Of a stretch of 64,000 nucleotides of DNA, positions 1 to 12,900 are shown in pieces; within the stretch, counting starts at the first letter, position 1, and each line of letters begins with the position of its first letter. The notes under the pieces are model-generated. The model searched no databases. It was not told where the DNA came from and saw only the letters and a list, made by a program, of their open reading frames with translations. Where the stretch lies: contig NC_092679.1 of assembly GCF_964355755.1 (NCBI RefSeq), forward strand, positions 3,844,001 through 3,908,000. Reading direction: 5' to 3'. The position numbers and the translations under genes are program-made. Source of the DNA: Antedon mediterranea. Its lineage: Eukaryota > Echinodermata > Crinoidea > Comatulida > Antedonidae.

Positions 1-857
1 TTGTTCTTTGTCTTATTTAAAAAATGTTTAAATGTTTCTTTCTACCAAATTGGGTGTGTAGGCCTATTCAAACAGCTTCTCAAATCTTTTCAACTAACAT
101 TTTGCTGAAATATTTTATTCCACTCCTCTCACGTTGTAAATACCGCATATTATAATATTATGAATAATGCCCTTTTACAACATGCAAGTCAGTCACTTTA
201 TTGTGATTACCATAACACCTGTGGACCATATTTATCAGTATTTTCAAAAATTATATATCAATTACAATTTCACTTGCATATTTAAAAAATATTTAAATAA
301 TGGGCTTAACATAACATATTATCAGTCAGTCAATAATGAAAGTTTAAATATTTTTTATAATTATTCTCAAACTTATTTTCAGAGTTCCTTTTGTTGTTGA
401 ATAGATGCCTACTTATAAATTCGGTCCGATATATATAACTTTATGTAGTGGGCCTATACGATATCGTCATCATTACCACAACTAAAAACAACGGCGTAAG
501 CATGTATACATAAGCTACTTCAGAAACCGGTGAATCTGAAAAATATAATATATATATAAAGATAAAAACAAATGTGTACTCCATTAGAAGCAGAAATGGA
601 GAACAAATCCACAAGAAGAAAGAAATCGCACTTTTGATATTCTCCATAAAATTTCACTTGCAATGCTGTAAAAAGTTTGCTTTGTACGTTTTTTTCCTGG
701 TTTGGTGTAGTGTAACGATTTAATAATATAAAACTATGAGAATCTATAAGAATGAGAAACTATACTGCTAGCAAGGCTAGCCTTGCTGCTAGCCTCATGT
801 TTAGCTATATGTAATCAAAATTGTATTCCAAATGAAACACTGTTCTATACAACTTAC
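1..857. other. AT-rich stretch without a recognisable exon (left edge)
   Basis: Left of the last receptor exon I see no further fibronectin, transmembrane or kinase coding sequence. A hydrophobic open frame on the minus strand at 441-647 has no splice context and reads like translated AT-rich DNA. This is best read as part of an intron of the receptor gene that continues off the window. Confidence 0.5.
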
Positions 858-3800
858 GCTTTATTGTTTGAACTGTTTTCTGAACTTGTGGACCAAAATT
901 ACCGTTCGACATGGCTCGCAAGTATATCTCATATTTTCTCTTTGGTACCACATCCGTTACCTCCAACGAGGTTCCATTAATAGTGATAGTCATACTATTG
1001 GTAGTTTCAGAGCTTACAAGTTTTACTAAGGTGTATGTGACTTGATACTGTATGGTACATCCGCGAAGGTCATACCAGGCATGATGGTCCCAATTTATTT
1101 CCAATTTGTTCAAATATTCACCAACTGTTAGACCTGAAACATTTTTAAGCTCTAAAAATATGAAATAAAAGCTTGCATCAGTTGTCAATACAATTGAGTT
1201 GGTTCCCACATGGACACAAAGCAAGTGGGTATCACACACACACGTGAGTTGAACAATCACAAGCGACAGTTCGGATGATCCATCGTGTTTTGATGATTGG
1301 TCAAATTATGTTGGACGCCTCTGCGTTACGTCCTCAACGGAAACCGAGACAATCAATCATAATCGTAACATTAACACCAAGCTCTCAATTCCATTATGCA
1401 ACAATTTGGTTAAAAGGCCAAATCATTGAATTAATCGGATAATTATCTGGATAACCAGGGAAGAGTAATGGTGTAATCTCACTTCATCTCAATAACTATG
1501 TTTTTTATGTACAAAAAGTTCACAAAGTGAAATACCTGGGCATGTAATCTCTGTGTAAGCAGATGGGGATGGAACACCAGGTACTATGCTATTTTCCACC
1601 GTACGATAGACTACAACATTTATTTCATACAGGACTGAGAACATGTTCAATTGAATCGTAAGTTGAATGTCAGTTGTGTTGACTATGGTTGACAACGTAG
1701 TTCCAACTTCAGTGATTTTTAATCCGTAGCAGGGTTGCTCCCCTAGATTTCCGTAATCGTGACCAAACATCCACTGCGACCAGTACACCGTTAAATTGTA
1801 AAATAACGGGGACATACTACTAGATTGCGTGGCATCAGAAAATTTCGGGGCATCGTATAACGCTGGAAGTGCTGAAAGAATCAATAACATCAGGGCAATT
1901 CCAAATAAAAAGACACATTTTGATATATTTCAAGTTCACGATTTTCTGTTTCGGAAAATTATCAAACATCAAATTCACAACATTATTTCTGTCTCTTTAT
2001 TTGGCTTTATTATTTATCTGTAATTATTCTGTGGATCTCATGGTATTATGACTATACATTTTGTTGTAAATTATGGTTAGTTCTGTACAGTGCACGTTAT
2101 TATGGTTATCATTATTATGACTAGTAAAATAAATATTATTGTTGATTGAATATGGTTCACAAGAAACTTCACAAGAATATAATGCGGAGTAATCATATTC
2201 CGATCCGAATAATAATGTCTATATATACAGTAATGATGTCTTTATGTTAATCGGATAAGTTTTGTTAAAGATATATTAAAGAAATATTGACAAAACAAAG
2301 CTTTCCTGAAAAAACTGTAATTTAAAGGGGGAAAAATAGTCTAATAGTCGATGAATTTTTGGTTGAATTTAACCATTTATTTCGTCTTTTTACAAGGGAA
2401 TGTTTTTTTTGTACAGAAGAAAAAAAATGTCCTATTAAAAGTTTTTTTTAAAATAAACTACATTTTTCAGGTTTTAGGGGGACAATACATCTTTAACTTG
2501 CCCTATATCTATTCCTTTAATGTTATAACATACAAATCTGTGGACTACTACCTATTTGACAATCGGCCCCACCCCATCCATCTGCACAAGGATCACCTTG
2601 ACATGAACCAGTAGATCGTGAACATTGTTTTTCGGGTTTGCAGTGGCATTTCTTGTCACATCCCGCACCGAAAAAATTCTTCAGTTTCAAGCTAATTTTC
2701 GAACAGTGGTAACTCCATTTAAGTACTGCAATTAAGAAATTACTAAATTATTCAGAATTTTCGATCAAAAAATTGTCGTCTCTACATACGAACTAGACAG
2801 TGATAGCATGCATTAAAATTACTCAATACAGCAGACTCCAGCTATCTAGATGACTGTCCGTGTAAGTTAAGACATGCACCAGCAGTTGCATAATATAGAG
2901 TGGGATGCAGATGGGATAATTAAGAAGGCCTGCATAGTCAGGCATACAGTACTACTACAAGTAGGAGTATTGAATAGTAGGCCTAGATAGAAGTAATGTT
3001 CTGTAGCCGTCTTATCCATCTTTACTACTGTGCGGTGTTTATCATACGTATTGTGGATATCTTAAGGTAGTACGTCTCCGACTATGTACTATACTTACCT
3101 AAACATCGACTTCCAGAAAATGCATTGTTACATTGGCCACTGCATCCATGATATGGATCCCATGAGTAGTAGTTACAGTGACTAGGCATAGTGCAGCTTG
3201 GACCATAATATGGATAGTTGCAAGCTGTCAAGTATAAAAATAAAATGGTGTTGAAACAAGGCAATCTAACAACAGGACTCTGAGATCAGATCAGATACAG
3301 TAGGCCTACCAAGAATCAGGTTAAAATATACAAATAATTAATGTTTATGATTTCAATGGTGAGAAGATTTCAAAAGTTGAAAAATTGACTGCTCTATAAC
3401 TCAGCCTCGCCTTGTTAAATGGGAGCACCTCATGAAATCTAATTAATACAAAACATTAATTATTGTTTTATAACACACCTACGTTATTCAATCCATTGTA
3501 AATCATTGACGTATGCTAGGAAAGCTAGGCCATTAAAAAGGGCAGTGTTCCAAATTTAGACGCAGAGTAGAACAGTTATAGACACAGCAAGTTGATTTCC
3601 AAACGCAATCAGTCAACAACGTCGCAATCAGTCAACAACGTGGCATGGCAAAAATTCTTTAAATGTTTACACAACTCAAAAAAACAAACGTGCATTTATC
3701 ACCATTTTTTTCCCATTAGATAGGGCTAATTCCAAATGACATAATTGGCGAATTGACCAATAAAATTGCAAGAATACAATCAGGTGTGTTATAAAGGCCT

Positions 3801-6800
3801 ATAATAATAATAACAATTGTTTGTATATATAGCGCCTAACCAAAATAAATTTTCTCTAAATTGCTACTACCACAAGGCTCGATCTAGGTAGAAATTACGT
3901 CATTTCATATGCTATGCGAAAGAGATGGGTTTGGAAGATGTCAATAGAGTTGGCATTCTAGATTGATTGTGGAAGAATATTCCAAAGAATGACCTGTGCA
4001 AGAGAATGACCAGTCAGCAAGTGTATGTCAGCATGTTCTTGGTTGGAATAGTCGAGACAAAGATATAGGAGGCAAATGATAAAAGATATTGCGGTGATTG
4101 TTGTGAGCATGATAATCTTGAATTCTATGCATTGTTTAACCGGCAGCCAATGTAATGGAACAAGATCTGAGCTGATTGGATCGTATTTGCGTTTTTTAAC
4201 TAGAATGAGTCGAGCAGCAGCAGTATGTTAAATGTTCTGAAGTTGGATGAGCAGAGTTTTATTAATCCCTGATAATAAACTGATCAACACATCAACGGGT
4301 AGATCACGTCCTCTTCGAACGAACAGGAATTATACATTTTGATATACATGGTTTATAGCATATTATTATATGTACATAATTATGTAACTAAAGCTTACTC
4401 CCCACTCAACCCAAATGGGTAAGCGCAACGCAAGGTTGATGACAAGTGACGGTTCAGATAGCCTGCGGATAGTCAAGCGCTTATGATTGGTCTTTTTATG
4501 TTCCATTGGTATTAAGTATTGACAACACTTCTTTTTCTTGCTGGCATTGCTCCCATTCTAACTCCCCACCCAAATACGGTAACTCATACAAAAAAGTCTT
4601 TGCTAGACCAAACTCAACACTGTTACCAGGAACTATATATACAACAAGACAGTTCAAATAGCAAACTTCGTCCGTCCCAATTAATGATCAAAAGAGGGCA
4701 GGGCTAGCTAACGAGTGATGATACCATGAGCTAATTAAATATCGGAAAAGACTTACCGAAGTCACATGTTTCGGACATGTAGCCAGAACCACATTGACAT
4801 CGTTGTGGACTAGGCGGACAGAGATAGTAGCCAGAACAATCAACGCCAGAACAAACTTGGGTACAACTCTGTCCAAACTTATTTTTAGCACAAGCTAGAT
4901 TAGAATTTCAATACAAAAAAAAACTATTTATAAAGATAAATTAAGTGTTGTAGTACGAGAAATAAAGTGGTGAGGTGGTTGCAAGAAAAGGGAACAATCT
5001 GTTTGCTTATCAGATGGTTGTCAAAGACCTCCCTGTGAAAAAGTGGTCAGGTTAACTTTACCACCCGAACTGGTTACACATAATCAATAACATTTGATTG
5101 GTCAAATTATTTAATTAATTTGAAACGATAAAGTTGAGGAAATCAGTGATTATATATTTACGAATTTCACAATTTTCTCCCCTATATCCACTTGCACAGA
5201 TGCATAACCCCGTCATGGGATCACATTCACCACTATGATGACAAATAGGGCAGTCATCAAGACAATCTGGAAATCCATATTTTGCTTTAGGGCAAACTAA
5301 AAAAATAAAATCATTTACATTTGTTATATTTTAATTGGGAACTTTCGTTGTCAACATAGAGATTCGTTGAGTACTTTTTGTATTTGAATGGTAAATTGTG
5401 AACAGATTGTACTCGACAGAAAATCATGCGAATAGAAAACGTTAATAAACAACACAATCCGAAAATACTCTGTTAAAATAGGTACTTAATGACTGAAAAA
5501 CTATACTCAACAATCATTCGGAAACACATTCTATAAAGCTCTGTCTACACTATCAAACTTTATGTGACAAACAAATGTGATGCTCATATATGGACATGAT
5601 TAATTTATTTTTATTCAGTTCAAAACAAACAGCGATGAAACCGCCACTAACAGGTTGATGATGTCATATCACTACAATATTTGGGCATATCACTACCATT
5701 ATTTTGTCTCACAATGAATCACGTGTCACGATTTGCTCAATTGGAAAACTGCTTTCTTAAGTTAGATCTTTGTGTCAAAAAGGAAAAACGTTTAAAATAC
5801 TAATTTTGTTTAAAACGGAATTCATCACAGTATTGTCGAGAAGGAAAATATTAATACACATACACTGACGATTTAGATTCGCGCTAATAAATTAACCAAG
5901 TGGAAAACATAAATATATATAAAGTAGGCACATACAGTAGGCTATTGGAAATGAAAATACATTTTTAAAACAAAACATGTTTATTAATATTATTATTATT
6001 ATCAGAAACCACTAATTAACCGTTAAATGTACCTCGAACAATAACTTGAAATGTTGTGCGTTCATATTCCTGCTTGCCATGCTGAATAAGATCATAAACT
6101 CCAGAATCTTCTAATCTAGTTCTTTTCACTTCCTTTGTAAAATTGCCAGCCCATTCAGGTCTCCACTCTGTTCGATTGTGTCGCCATTTAAGAGTATTGG
6201 TGGGAAACGGTGGGCACTGGTAACAATATCCTTCCACCGTTTCTAATGTGAAGTCATCCCCTATGCTCGCTGTTATAATTCTATCATCGCCTACCATATA
6301 AAACACCGTCACTAAATAAATGTTAAAAAGACAAAATTATTGTATCACAAATGTTAAGGCGGGGCAAGGTGTACAGTAAGCAGTTTTTGGATAAATTAAA
6401 GGATAGCTCCGGGGGATTAAAATATTTAGTTAAAAGCCTTTGCAACAACATTGATCACTTATCATCATTTCTACATGCTATCAGAACCCATGTCAACTCT
6501 CAACTAATCTTTCTCTGTGGCAGTTACCTGCAGAACCAATGGATCATCGCTCAAGTTTTTCGACTTTACGGAGAACAAAAACCTGTTTGCGAAATAACAT
6601 AACGCTTTTCGGGATTGTGCCTCATGAACATATACTTTAACATGAAAATTAATACAGAGAATGTCATTCGCGAATTTGTCTCTGAATTGAAATAATTCCT
6701 CCTCTGAGTTTACAGCCTCTCCTCTCTACCCAAATCAACAAACAACGAACAAACAAGCAAGAAAAAAAGTGTTTAGGCTATCTGTGGCAGCCTGGAATAT

Positions 6801-8490
6801 TAAAATGTTCTGTATTAATGAAAATGAGAGTTGTTTTTTGTTTTCTTTGTTGCAGTTTATTAGTGTTAACATTGTCATATTTGTGTGCGTAAACTGATTC
6901 AAATGATCTAGATTACCCTAGACCGCCAAAGGTTCCAGGGGCTTCGCCACCCGGGGGACCCCAAACAAGGGCCCTTTGCGGCCCACTGCCCCCCGCCCAT
7001 GGTTGCTCGCAAAATACTCACATATTGGTTGACCCCCCCCCCCCCCCCACCTATATTTCTTTGCTGGCTGTGCCCCTGATCACCTTTGTTCGTTTTTTAC
7101 AGAAGTGAATAACTTTCAAAACTCCAAAATGCAATATTAAAAATCTAATTTAATAATCTTTTTGGGGGACAATCTACGATAGGCCTAGATATACAAAATA
7201 AATAATAAACAAATTCTTCCATTGAAACATTGGAATGAAATACTGTAACTATGAATGTGTTTATTTTTGTTTTGTAAAATACATTGCAACTTACTGCCGG
7301 GAAAAATAAAATCAATAATATATTTGGACTCTTCCAGTTTTCCATTAACAGTGGCAGTTGTCCGAATAAAAAGACCACCATATATAGATGGGTCAGGTTC
7401 ATATTTGGGTCTTCTTTTAAAAGTGTAAGATGATCCATCATATACACAACTTACAAGTGGTGCGTCAGTGTAGGAACTATGGCAACCTTCGATTTCAAAT
7501 GGGCTACCAGCTGGATGGTGATTGAAGCCTAACCACACCTTTGAAGCGGCAAGTGGATTGGTAACAATTATGAAGGCATTAGATTGAACATGAATTATTC
7601 CTAGTGGTTGAGTATAAACTGTAACATCCAGATTTTCTGTAAAATAATGAAAACGGAATAGTAAGTAGGCCTATTGATCTTAATAATTATAATATGCCTA
7701 TACTATATTAATTAGGTCTAGGCCCTACCTATGCGTTAACAATATTAATGGTGTTCCAATACAATAAATAGTCAACTTTCTCTCAATTTCCATCTAGGCC
7801 TAGGCCTAGTGAGTCCTAGGCTAGATTTCACACTTATTTTACTGTCCTAGCCTAGGCATATATGGTATGCATTTATCAACGCAAATCCAATCAAAGGGAC
7901 ATGTCTGCTGGTTGGCAAACTTTTTTGCAACTCCAGTCTGACGAACTTCGGAAAACTGCAGAAAACAAGTTTGCAGAAGTCCGAGTTTGCTAACCTGTTC
8001 ACGAGAGGGAGAGGCATATAGGCCAAGCATATTAAAATATTAATATAGTATAGCATATAGCCTAGGCTCTAGGTATAGGCCTAGCCTAGGGCCTAGCTAT
8101 AGCCTACTTCTACTACGCCTAGCTACCTAGGCCTATATATAGGCTAGGCCTAGCCTAGCCTAGTAGAGTATCTGCACTACCTACTAGCCTAGGCGCCCAG
8201 GCTAGCTACTAGGCCTAGGGCCTAGCTATAGCCTACTTCTACTACGCCTAGCTACCTATATATAGGCTAGGCCTAGCCTAGCCTAGTAGAGTATCTGCAC
8301 TACCTAGGCCTAGCTAGGCCTAGGGCTAGCTAGGCCCTATATATCCCTATAAATTGGATAGCCTAGCCTAGCTAGGCTAGCCTAGGCCTACTAGGCCTAG
8401 GCTAGTTTTAATATTTAGCCTACCTACTAATACAAAAGTTGCTAAATGCATTATGAACAGTTTTAAGCTCATGTTATTGTTGCACAACAT
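858..8490 (-). CDS. Tie-like receptor (angiopoietin-receptor family), N-terminal 630 residues, 3' end outside window
   Basis: Coding exons in gene order are 8424-8490, 7295-7636, 6033-6311, 5162-5296, 4757-4894, 3099-3224, 2552-2725, 1536-1871 and 858-1151, all with GT donors and AG acceptors. The product starts with a hydrophobic signal peptide (residues 1-22; MSLKLFIMHLATFVLV core), then an Ig-like module (23-136), a second Ig-like module (137-229, with the DSGVYD motif), EGF-like modules at 230-274, 275-320, 321-362 and 363-420, and FN3 modules at 421-532 and 533-630. Order and cysteine spacing follow vertebrate Tie1/Tie2, which are endothelial receptor tyrosine kinases with the layout Ig-Ig-EGF(3)-Ig-FN3(3)-TM-kinase. 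Here no third Ig exon is visible between EGF and FN3, and there is a fourth EGF-like exon. Every intron is phase 1. The kinase is not in the window, so a kinase-less relative is possible. The signal-peptide exon is the weakest assignment; it rests on hydrophobicity, a GTAGGC donor and matching phase. Confidence 0.7.
1199..1340. repeat. Inverted-repeat element, ACGTAACGCAAGG family (copy 1)
   Basis: The segment begins GGTTCCCACATGGAC and ends GCGTTACGTCCTCAACGG. Its centre, CAATCACAAGCGACAGT ... ATGATTGGTCAAATTA, is roughly self-complementary. Better-preserved relatives lie at 21234-21385, 56068-56433, 61590-61700 and 63750-63895. It sits in the intron between the two FN3 exons. Non-autonomous; no coding capacity. 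Confidence 0.6.
2470..2502. repeat. Single end of a TTAAAGATGTATTGT-type inverted-repeat element
   Basis: GGGGGACAATACATCTTTAA matches the right terminus of the elements at 21721-22434 and 37750-38278. I found no clear partner end, so this is a fragment or a diverged copy in the last EGF-to-FN3 region of the receptor gene. Confidence 0.4.
3695..3820. repeat. Dispersed repeat, also present at 20835-20965
   Basis: Both places share TAGATAGGGCTAATTYCAAA, an ACCAATMAAATTGCAA block, then ACAATCAGGTGTGTTATA followed by an (ATA)n run. It lies in an intron of the receptor gene. Class unknown; the A/T-rich microsatellite tail suits a retroposon. Confidence 0.45.
4408..4506. repeat. Partial ACGTAACGCAAGG-family element (copy 2)
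   Basis: Contains GCGCAACGCAAGGTTGATG, GACAAGTGACGGTTC and ATGATTGG, the core of the family described at 56068-56433. Ends are degraded. Confidence 0.4.
5537..5712. mobile_element. AGCTCTGTCTACAC foldback MITE, copy 1
   Basis: The left terminus AGCTCTGTCTACACTATCA follows a TAA. The inner part (GTGATG, CATATATGGACATGAT, ATGTCATATCACTAC, TTTGGGCATATCACTACC) is recognisable, with about 50 bp of unrelated sequence inside and a decayed right end. It lies in a receptor-gene intron. Confidence 0.7.
6905..7080. other. GC-rich patch with poly-C run
   Basis: A GC-rich block in otherwise AT-rich intron: CCAGGGGCTTCGCCACC, CCCGGGGGACCCC, and a poly-C run at about 7026-7049. It resembles the tail of an interspersed repeat, but I cannot assign a family. 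The poly-C run is a likely sequencing or assembly weak point. Confidence 0.3.
7780..8412. repeat. TAGGCCTAGC-rich low-complexity tract with a ~129-bp tandem duplication
   Basis: The tract is dominated by CCTAGG, GGCCTAG and AGCTAGG words. Inside it, 8089-8182 is repeated at 8218-8304 (period 129 bp, second copy about 7 bp shorter); both contain CTATAGCCTACTTCTACTAC and GTAGAGTATCTGCACTACC. It lies in the first intron of the receptor gene. Similar tracts occur at 9240-9400, 36840-37020, 42060-42180 and 59325-59450. Confidence 0.75.
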
Positions 8491-9034
8491 TCTGTCCAGG
8501 AGAGGAGGCGGCAGAGATGATACAATTAAACTCTGGTCTGGTTGCTATCACTATTTATCACTGATCAGCTATATCATCAATCTTTGCCTAATTCATTCAT
8601 CATCATTTAAATGAATGCGCATCGTCGCGCGCATCATCACCGTATCTCTTGCGCGCGCGCGTGTACACTAGTTTTAGGTACGCGTGCACATTATTCTTTC
8701 AAACTGCTATATGTTTTTGTTTGAAGCAAAACGATAAGTTAATTGTTTATCTCCAAATGGAATACAGTAGTACTCTCATTCAAAACAAGGTCCACGTACG
8801 TATATGTGGTTTGCGCGCTACAAGTTATTCTAACATATCGAACCAACACGTGCACAGAGAGAGAGCTGCATGGAGGAAAATGTACAGAATAAATATCTCT
8901 CATCACCCATTGGTGTACTCTTTATCCAATCAGATTCAGTAAAAATGTTGCTGTATTGGACCGGAAGTAGGTCCGCATAACTAGACTCATGTTCAGACGT
9001 TTTAAGGTGTACAGTACTCTCTTTGATTGAAAAA
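8491..9034. promoter_or_regulatory. Shared upstream region of the receptor (minus) and cyclin K (plus)
   Basis: The two start codons diverge from this region. Visible elements are a CCAAT box at 8926-8930, ATTGG (reverse CCAAT) at 8909-8913 and 8955-8959, and an ETS/GABP-type ACCGGAAGT at 8960-8968. A GT-rich donor at 9094 suggests a non-coding first cyclin K exon ending at 9093. The CCAAT/ETS combination is typical of TATA-less housekeeping promoters, which suits cyclin K. Promoter activity and the exact start sites are inferred. Confidence 0.5.
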
Positions 9035-9239
9035 GTGGACTTGCTCGTCGACCTACCAAAAATACAACCAGGCAGCGTTGTCGATCGTCGTGTGTAAGAA
9101 ATTAAATTTTTTTATAATTTTACATTATTTATATGTAAGTATGAATAGAATTACATATTTTATGTAATAATTAAATAATTATTTCTTAAACTTTTTTTGA
9201 ATCCTCAAACCATTCATTCAGATGTGTACCGAGCCTACA

Positions 9240-9400
9240 TTTTAGCCTTACTTATTAGAGAGCTAGGCTAGCCTAGCTAGGCGAATTTTAGCCGGCCTAG
9301 GCTAGGCCTAGCTAGGCCTAGCCTAACTAAAAGGCTAGCTACTGCTAGGTAGGCCTAGGCCCAGCCAGGCTAGCTAGGCTAAGAAGTACCATCACTGCTA
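9240..9400. repeat. TAGGCCTAGC-rich low-complexity tract
   Basis: GCTAGCCTAGCTAGG, GCCTAGGCTAGGCCTAGC and similar words repeat without a fixed period, in the probable 5' intron of cyclin K. The rest of 9094-9927 shows an AG microsatellite near 9507 and nothing else recognisable. Confidence 0.6.
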
Positions 9401-9934
9401 GGCACGTAGTAGCAGGCCGGTGCTACTGTACTTTCGCACCTAAAACTGGGCATAAGAAGACTTCACGGTCACACAGACACACCAATAATGTCAATGTTGG
9501 GTAAGCTTGAGAGAGAGAGAGAGTAGCACCATGGCATGGCCATTCATTGGAATTACTTCCGAAAGAGAAACTTGTCACAAATTGAGTCCAAATTCTTTTT
9601 ACAAACAAATTTGTGTTGAGGGATGGGGAAGAGGATAGGTACAAAGATGACTAATTTTTTAATATATTCTTTATCCACTCAGTAACAAAATATGTTTTCA
9701 TGTTTTATAGGCCTAAAAAATAATATGCCACTAAATACAGTAAAAAGTTTGCAATTTAATATCTTGTTAGAACTGTCAGCTATCGAAAATACGAACCAAC
9801 TTTATATACTATCGAGTAAACATTCTAGAAGTAGCATGCGATATACCAAATTTTGTCTTATGCAAATTTATATATAGATGAAAAATGAATGTTTACTCAC
9901 AATTAATACATTATTGTTGGTTTACAGCTTCAAA

Positions 9935-12900
9935 ATGCCTTACTGGTTGTACGATAAAGATGAACTTGTCAACACCCCATCCACTAAAGATTCCATTGAT
10001 CCAAATACAGAGGCCAGATACCGCAGAGAAGGGGCACGCTTTATCATTGAAGTTGGAACAGAGCTTGGACTGTATCCTTTTTTAATAATAATTTTCTCTA
10101 ATATTATAATCTATTCTGGTGTAATTATTTTTTTCAGTTATTTTTCATGATAAATACTTTTCAGTCGCTTTGACACTATGGCTTCTGGTGTAGTTTACTA
10201 TCACCGTTTCTATATGATTCATTCTTTCAAAGAGTTTCCAAGATTTGTAAGTATAAGCCAATTACAGTGTGGGTGTTTCTCTCAAGAAATCCACCACCAC
10301 CACTCAAGCCCGTAGCCAGAATTTGACAGGGAGGGTTTTGTTTTTCCACAACAGGAGCATAAATCATGATAAACTAGGCTATTAAGGCCTAAACTAATTT
10401 ATATTTTAGAAGAAAAAAAGAGGTTTGTTCAAACCTTTAACCCACAACCCACCTTTTTACAAACTTACAACTGCACAGTCTATAAACAAAAATGTATTTA
10501 TTTATATTTCATATAGGTAACAGGATCGGCATGCTTGTTTTTGGCTGGCAAAGTGGAAGAGACACCAAAGAAATGCAAAGATATTATACGAGTTGCCCGT
10601 ACACAAATACCAGAAGCCCACTGGGCCTTCTTTGGTGATGACCCAAGAGTATGTATATACAATTTAATTTATTTCTGTTCAATTTGACTGTTACTTACTT
10701 ACTTAGTCCGAGACATACCCAAACTTATTGACTAGTTCCTTCATCTGCCATTGTGACCCCAAGTTCATTTCTGCATACCAGTATCCGTATCTAGTACATC
10801 AGTGTATGTGAGTGCTGGTCTTCCTTGTCTTGCAAGTCCATGGCTTTGGCTGCCACAGCAGAACATCTGCAATGATTTATTGTTTATTAATGTCCTGCAA
10901 ATGTCAGTCTGCTTTATATACAATGCTCAAAACAGTAAAGTAGAAAAGATTACATAAGTAGCGCTTTATGTAACAATGTAATACAAAACAGTCTTGATAG
11001 ATAAAACTCTAGTTGGGTTCCTTTCTTCTGACTCTACATATATATACTTTTATTTATAAATATATTCCCTTTTCAATCCCAAAATTGGATACACACTGCA
11101 GCTACAGAGTAGTTTAATAAAGATTGCTCCATTTCAAATAGTCTTTTTATCATTATTTTTTAGGAGGAGATAATGACATACGAGAGGATATTATTACAAT
11201 CTCTAAAGTTTGATCTGCAAATTGATCATCCCTACTCGTACCTTCTGAAGCATGCAAAGACATTTAAAGGAGAGAAAGACAAGATACAGAAACTGGTGCA
11301 AATGGCGTGGACCTTTGTCAATGATAGGTAAGAGAGCTTGTAAAGCGCTTAAAGCCTCCTAAGCTCTTCATATTATTGCATGAAATGCTATATAAGAATG
11401 ACATTATTATGTATTAGCCCGGTCATTTTTGGATCAAACACATGTGGAAACCTACTCCCATAGTATTGCAGCGAGAAATCAGTGCAGTTGTGACTGACCT
11501 ATACCAGGTATCCATTTGTACACCTGGGTAGACAGAGGCAAACGTAAGGACAGTCTCTTGCCTAGGATACAAGCAATGCGACGAGCATTAGATTCAAACT
11601 CGCGACTGCATTTATTTACACTACCTTTTATAATTTATCTGATATTTACAACGCGCTCAGCCTCGTTCTAATGTTTTTGAGAATAGATTTTAACTGTGTC
11701 GACATTAAAGAATGAAATGTGGTATAATAAGGTAGTTCAAAGTTACAGCAGAATAAAATTAACATATGCGATACTTACTTATTTTCAGCTTGTGTACAAC
11801 ATTGTGTCTTGAATGGGAGCCTGAAATAATCTCTATAGCATTTCTGTACCTTGCTGGCAGGCTATCAAAAAGCGACCTGTTGGATTGGACCTGTAAAAAT
11901 TCACGTATAAAATGGTGGGAAAACTTGAATGAAGAGGTCACCATTGACATGCTAGAAGGTAAATAAATAAAAAATAATGAAAAAAAATTTGTTGTGTTTA
12001 GTAGCTGGGGAATGATTATTTCATTTTGAATCTTGCTCTTGGTGGAAAATGGTTTTTTTTCCTTTGTGGTTTAAATTTTACCGTCAAAGTATTCAAAATG
12101 TTTACCTTGTTACAGAGATTTGTCACCGGTTACTTGATTTGTATGCTAGTGGTCAGCAGGAGAAGAAAGGCATCCCTCAACCAACGCCTACTAAAGTGTC
12201 AAAAAGACAAAGATCAGTAAGTCCATCTTGACCTCATTAATGGTAGAAATTAGATTAGATTTCTTCTAAAATTATAAAAACTGAAAATTAAAGTGAATCA
12301 CAGTTTCACGACCTATCCAGGTTGTATCATCAGGAATTGTGAGGTTTGTTCAGCGACGAGGTCAAGGAGTTACTAATGTTTACTAATGTTGGCTAATTTT
12401 TCCCCTTTTTTTTAAACAGAAAACTCCCCCTGTAGGTGAGACTGAAATACAATCAGCAGGTAAGAGAATTTGTGTGTTTGAGTGTGTATTATTGATACAC
12501 AATGGTATACAATTCATTTTAGTATTTACCAAGTCATATCTAGACACATCAAACCGTGTGAAATGCAATTAAAGATTGAGAATTTTAAAAATTCCAATGG
12601 CTTTCCAAACTAATTAGTCATGAGAATAATATTGTACCATAAAACAGTTTGAACCTATGATGTAAGCAAGTATTTTAACCACCAAGCTACAGTGTAAACA
12701 AGGATTATAATTTTGAAATATTGTTTTCTTTTAGAACCGGTTGCTAAAGCATCAAAGCCATCAACCCCAGTAGTAGAATCCAAACCAGCCCCTGCTCCTG
12801 CTGATGTACTGGCCAATGTAAGGCCTACAGTTGACCAACCAGACTGGACAAAGCAGCATACACCACCTCCAACTCTGGCACCACAAGTTGTACTGCCACC

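Noticed and set aside
441-647. Hydrophobic minus-strand frame near the left edge, considered as the receptor transmembrane exon
   Set aside because: Lacks a proper acceptor and the juxtamembrane pattern of Tie receptors, and the composition is what AT-rich DNA gives.
6351-6602. 83-residue plus-strand frame inside a receptor intron
   Set aside because: No recognisable family, no flanking splice sites or second exon; likely chance.
7847-8056. Minus-strand frames considered as the signal-peptide exon of the receptor
   Set aside because: No donor in the required phase 1 leading to exon 7636; the exon at 8424-8490 fits phase and hydrophobicity better.
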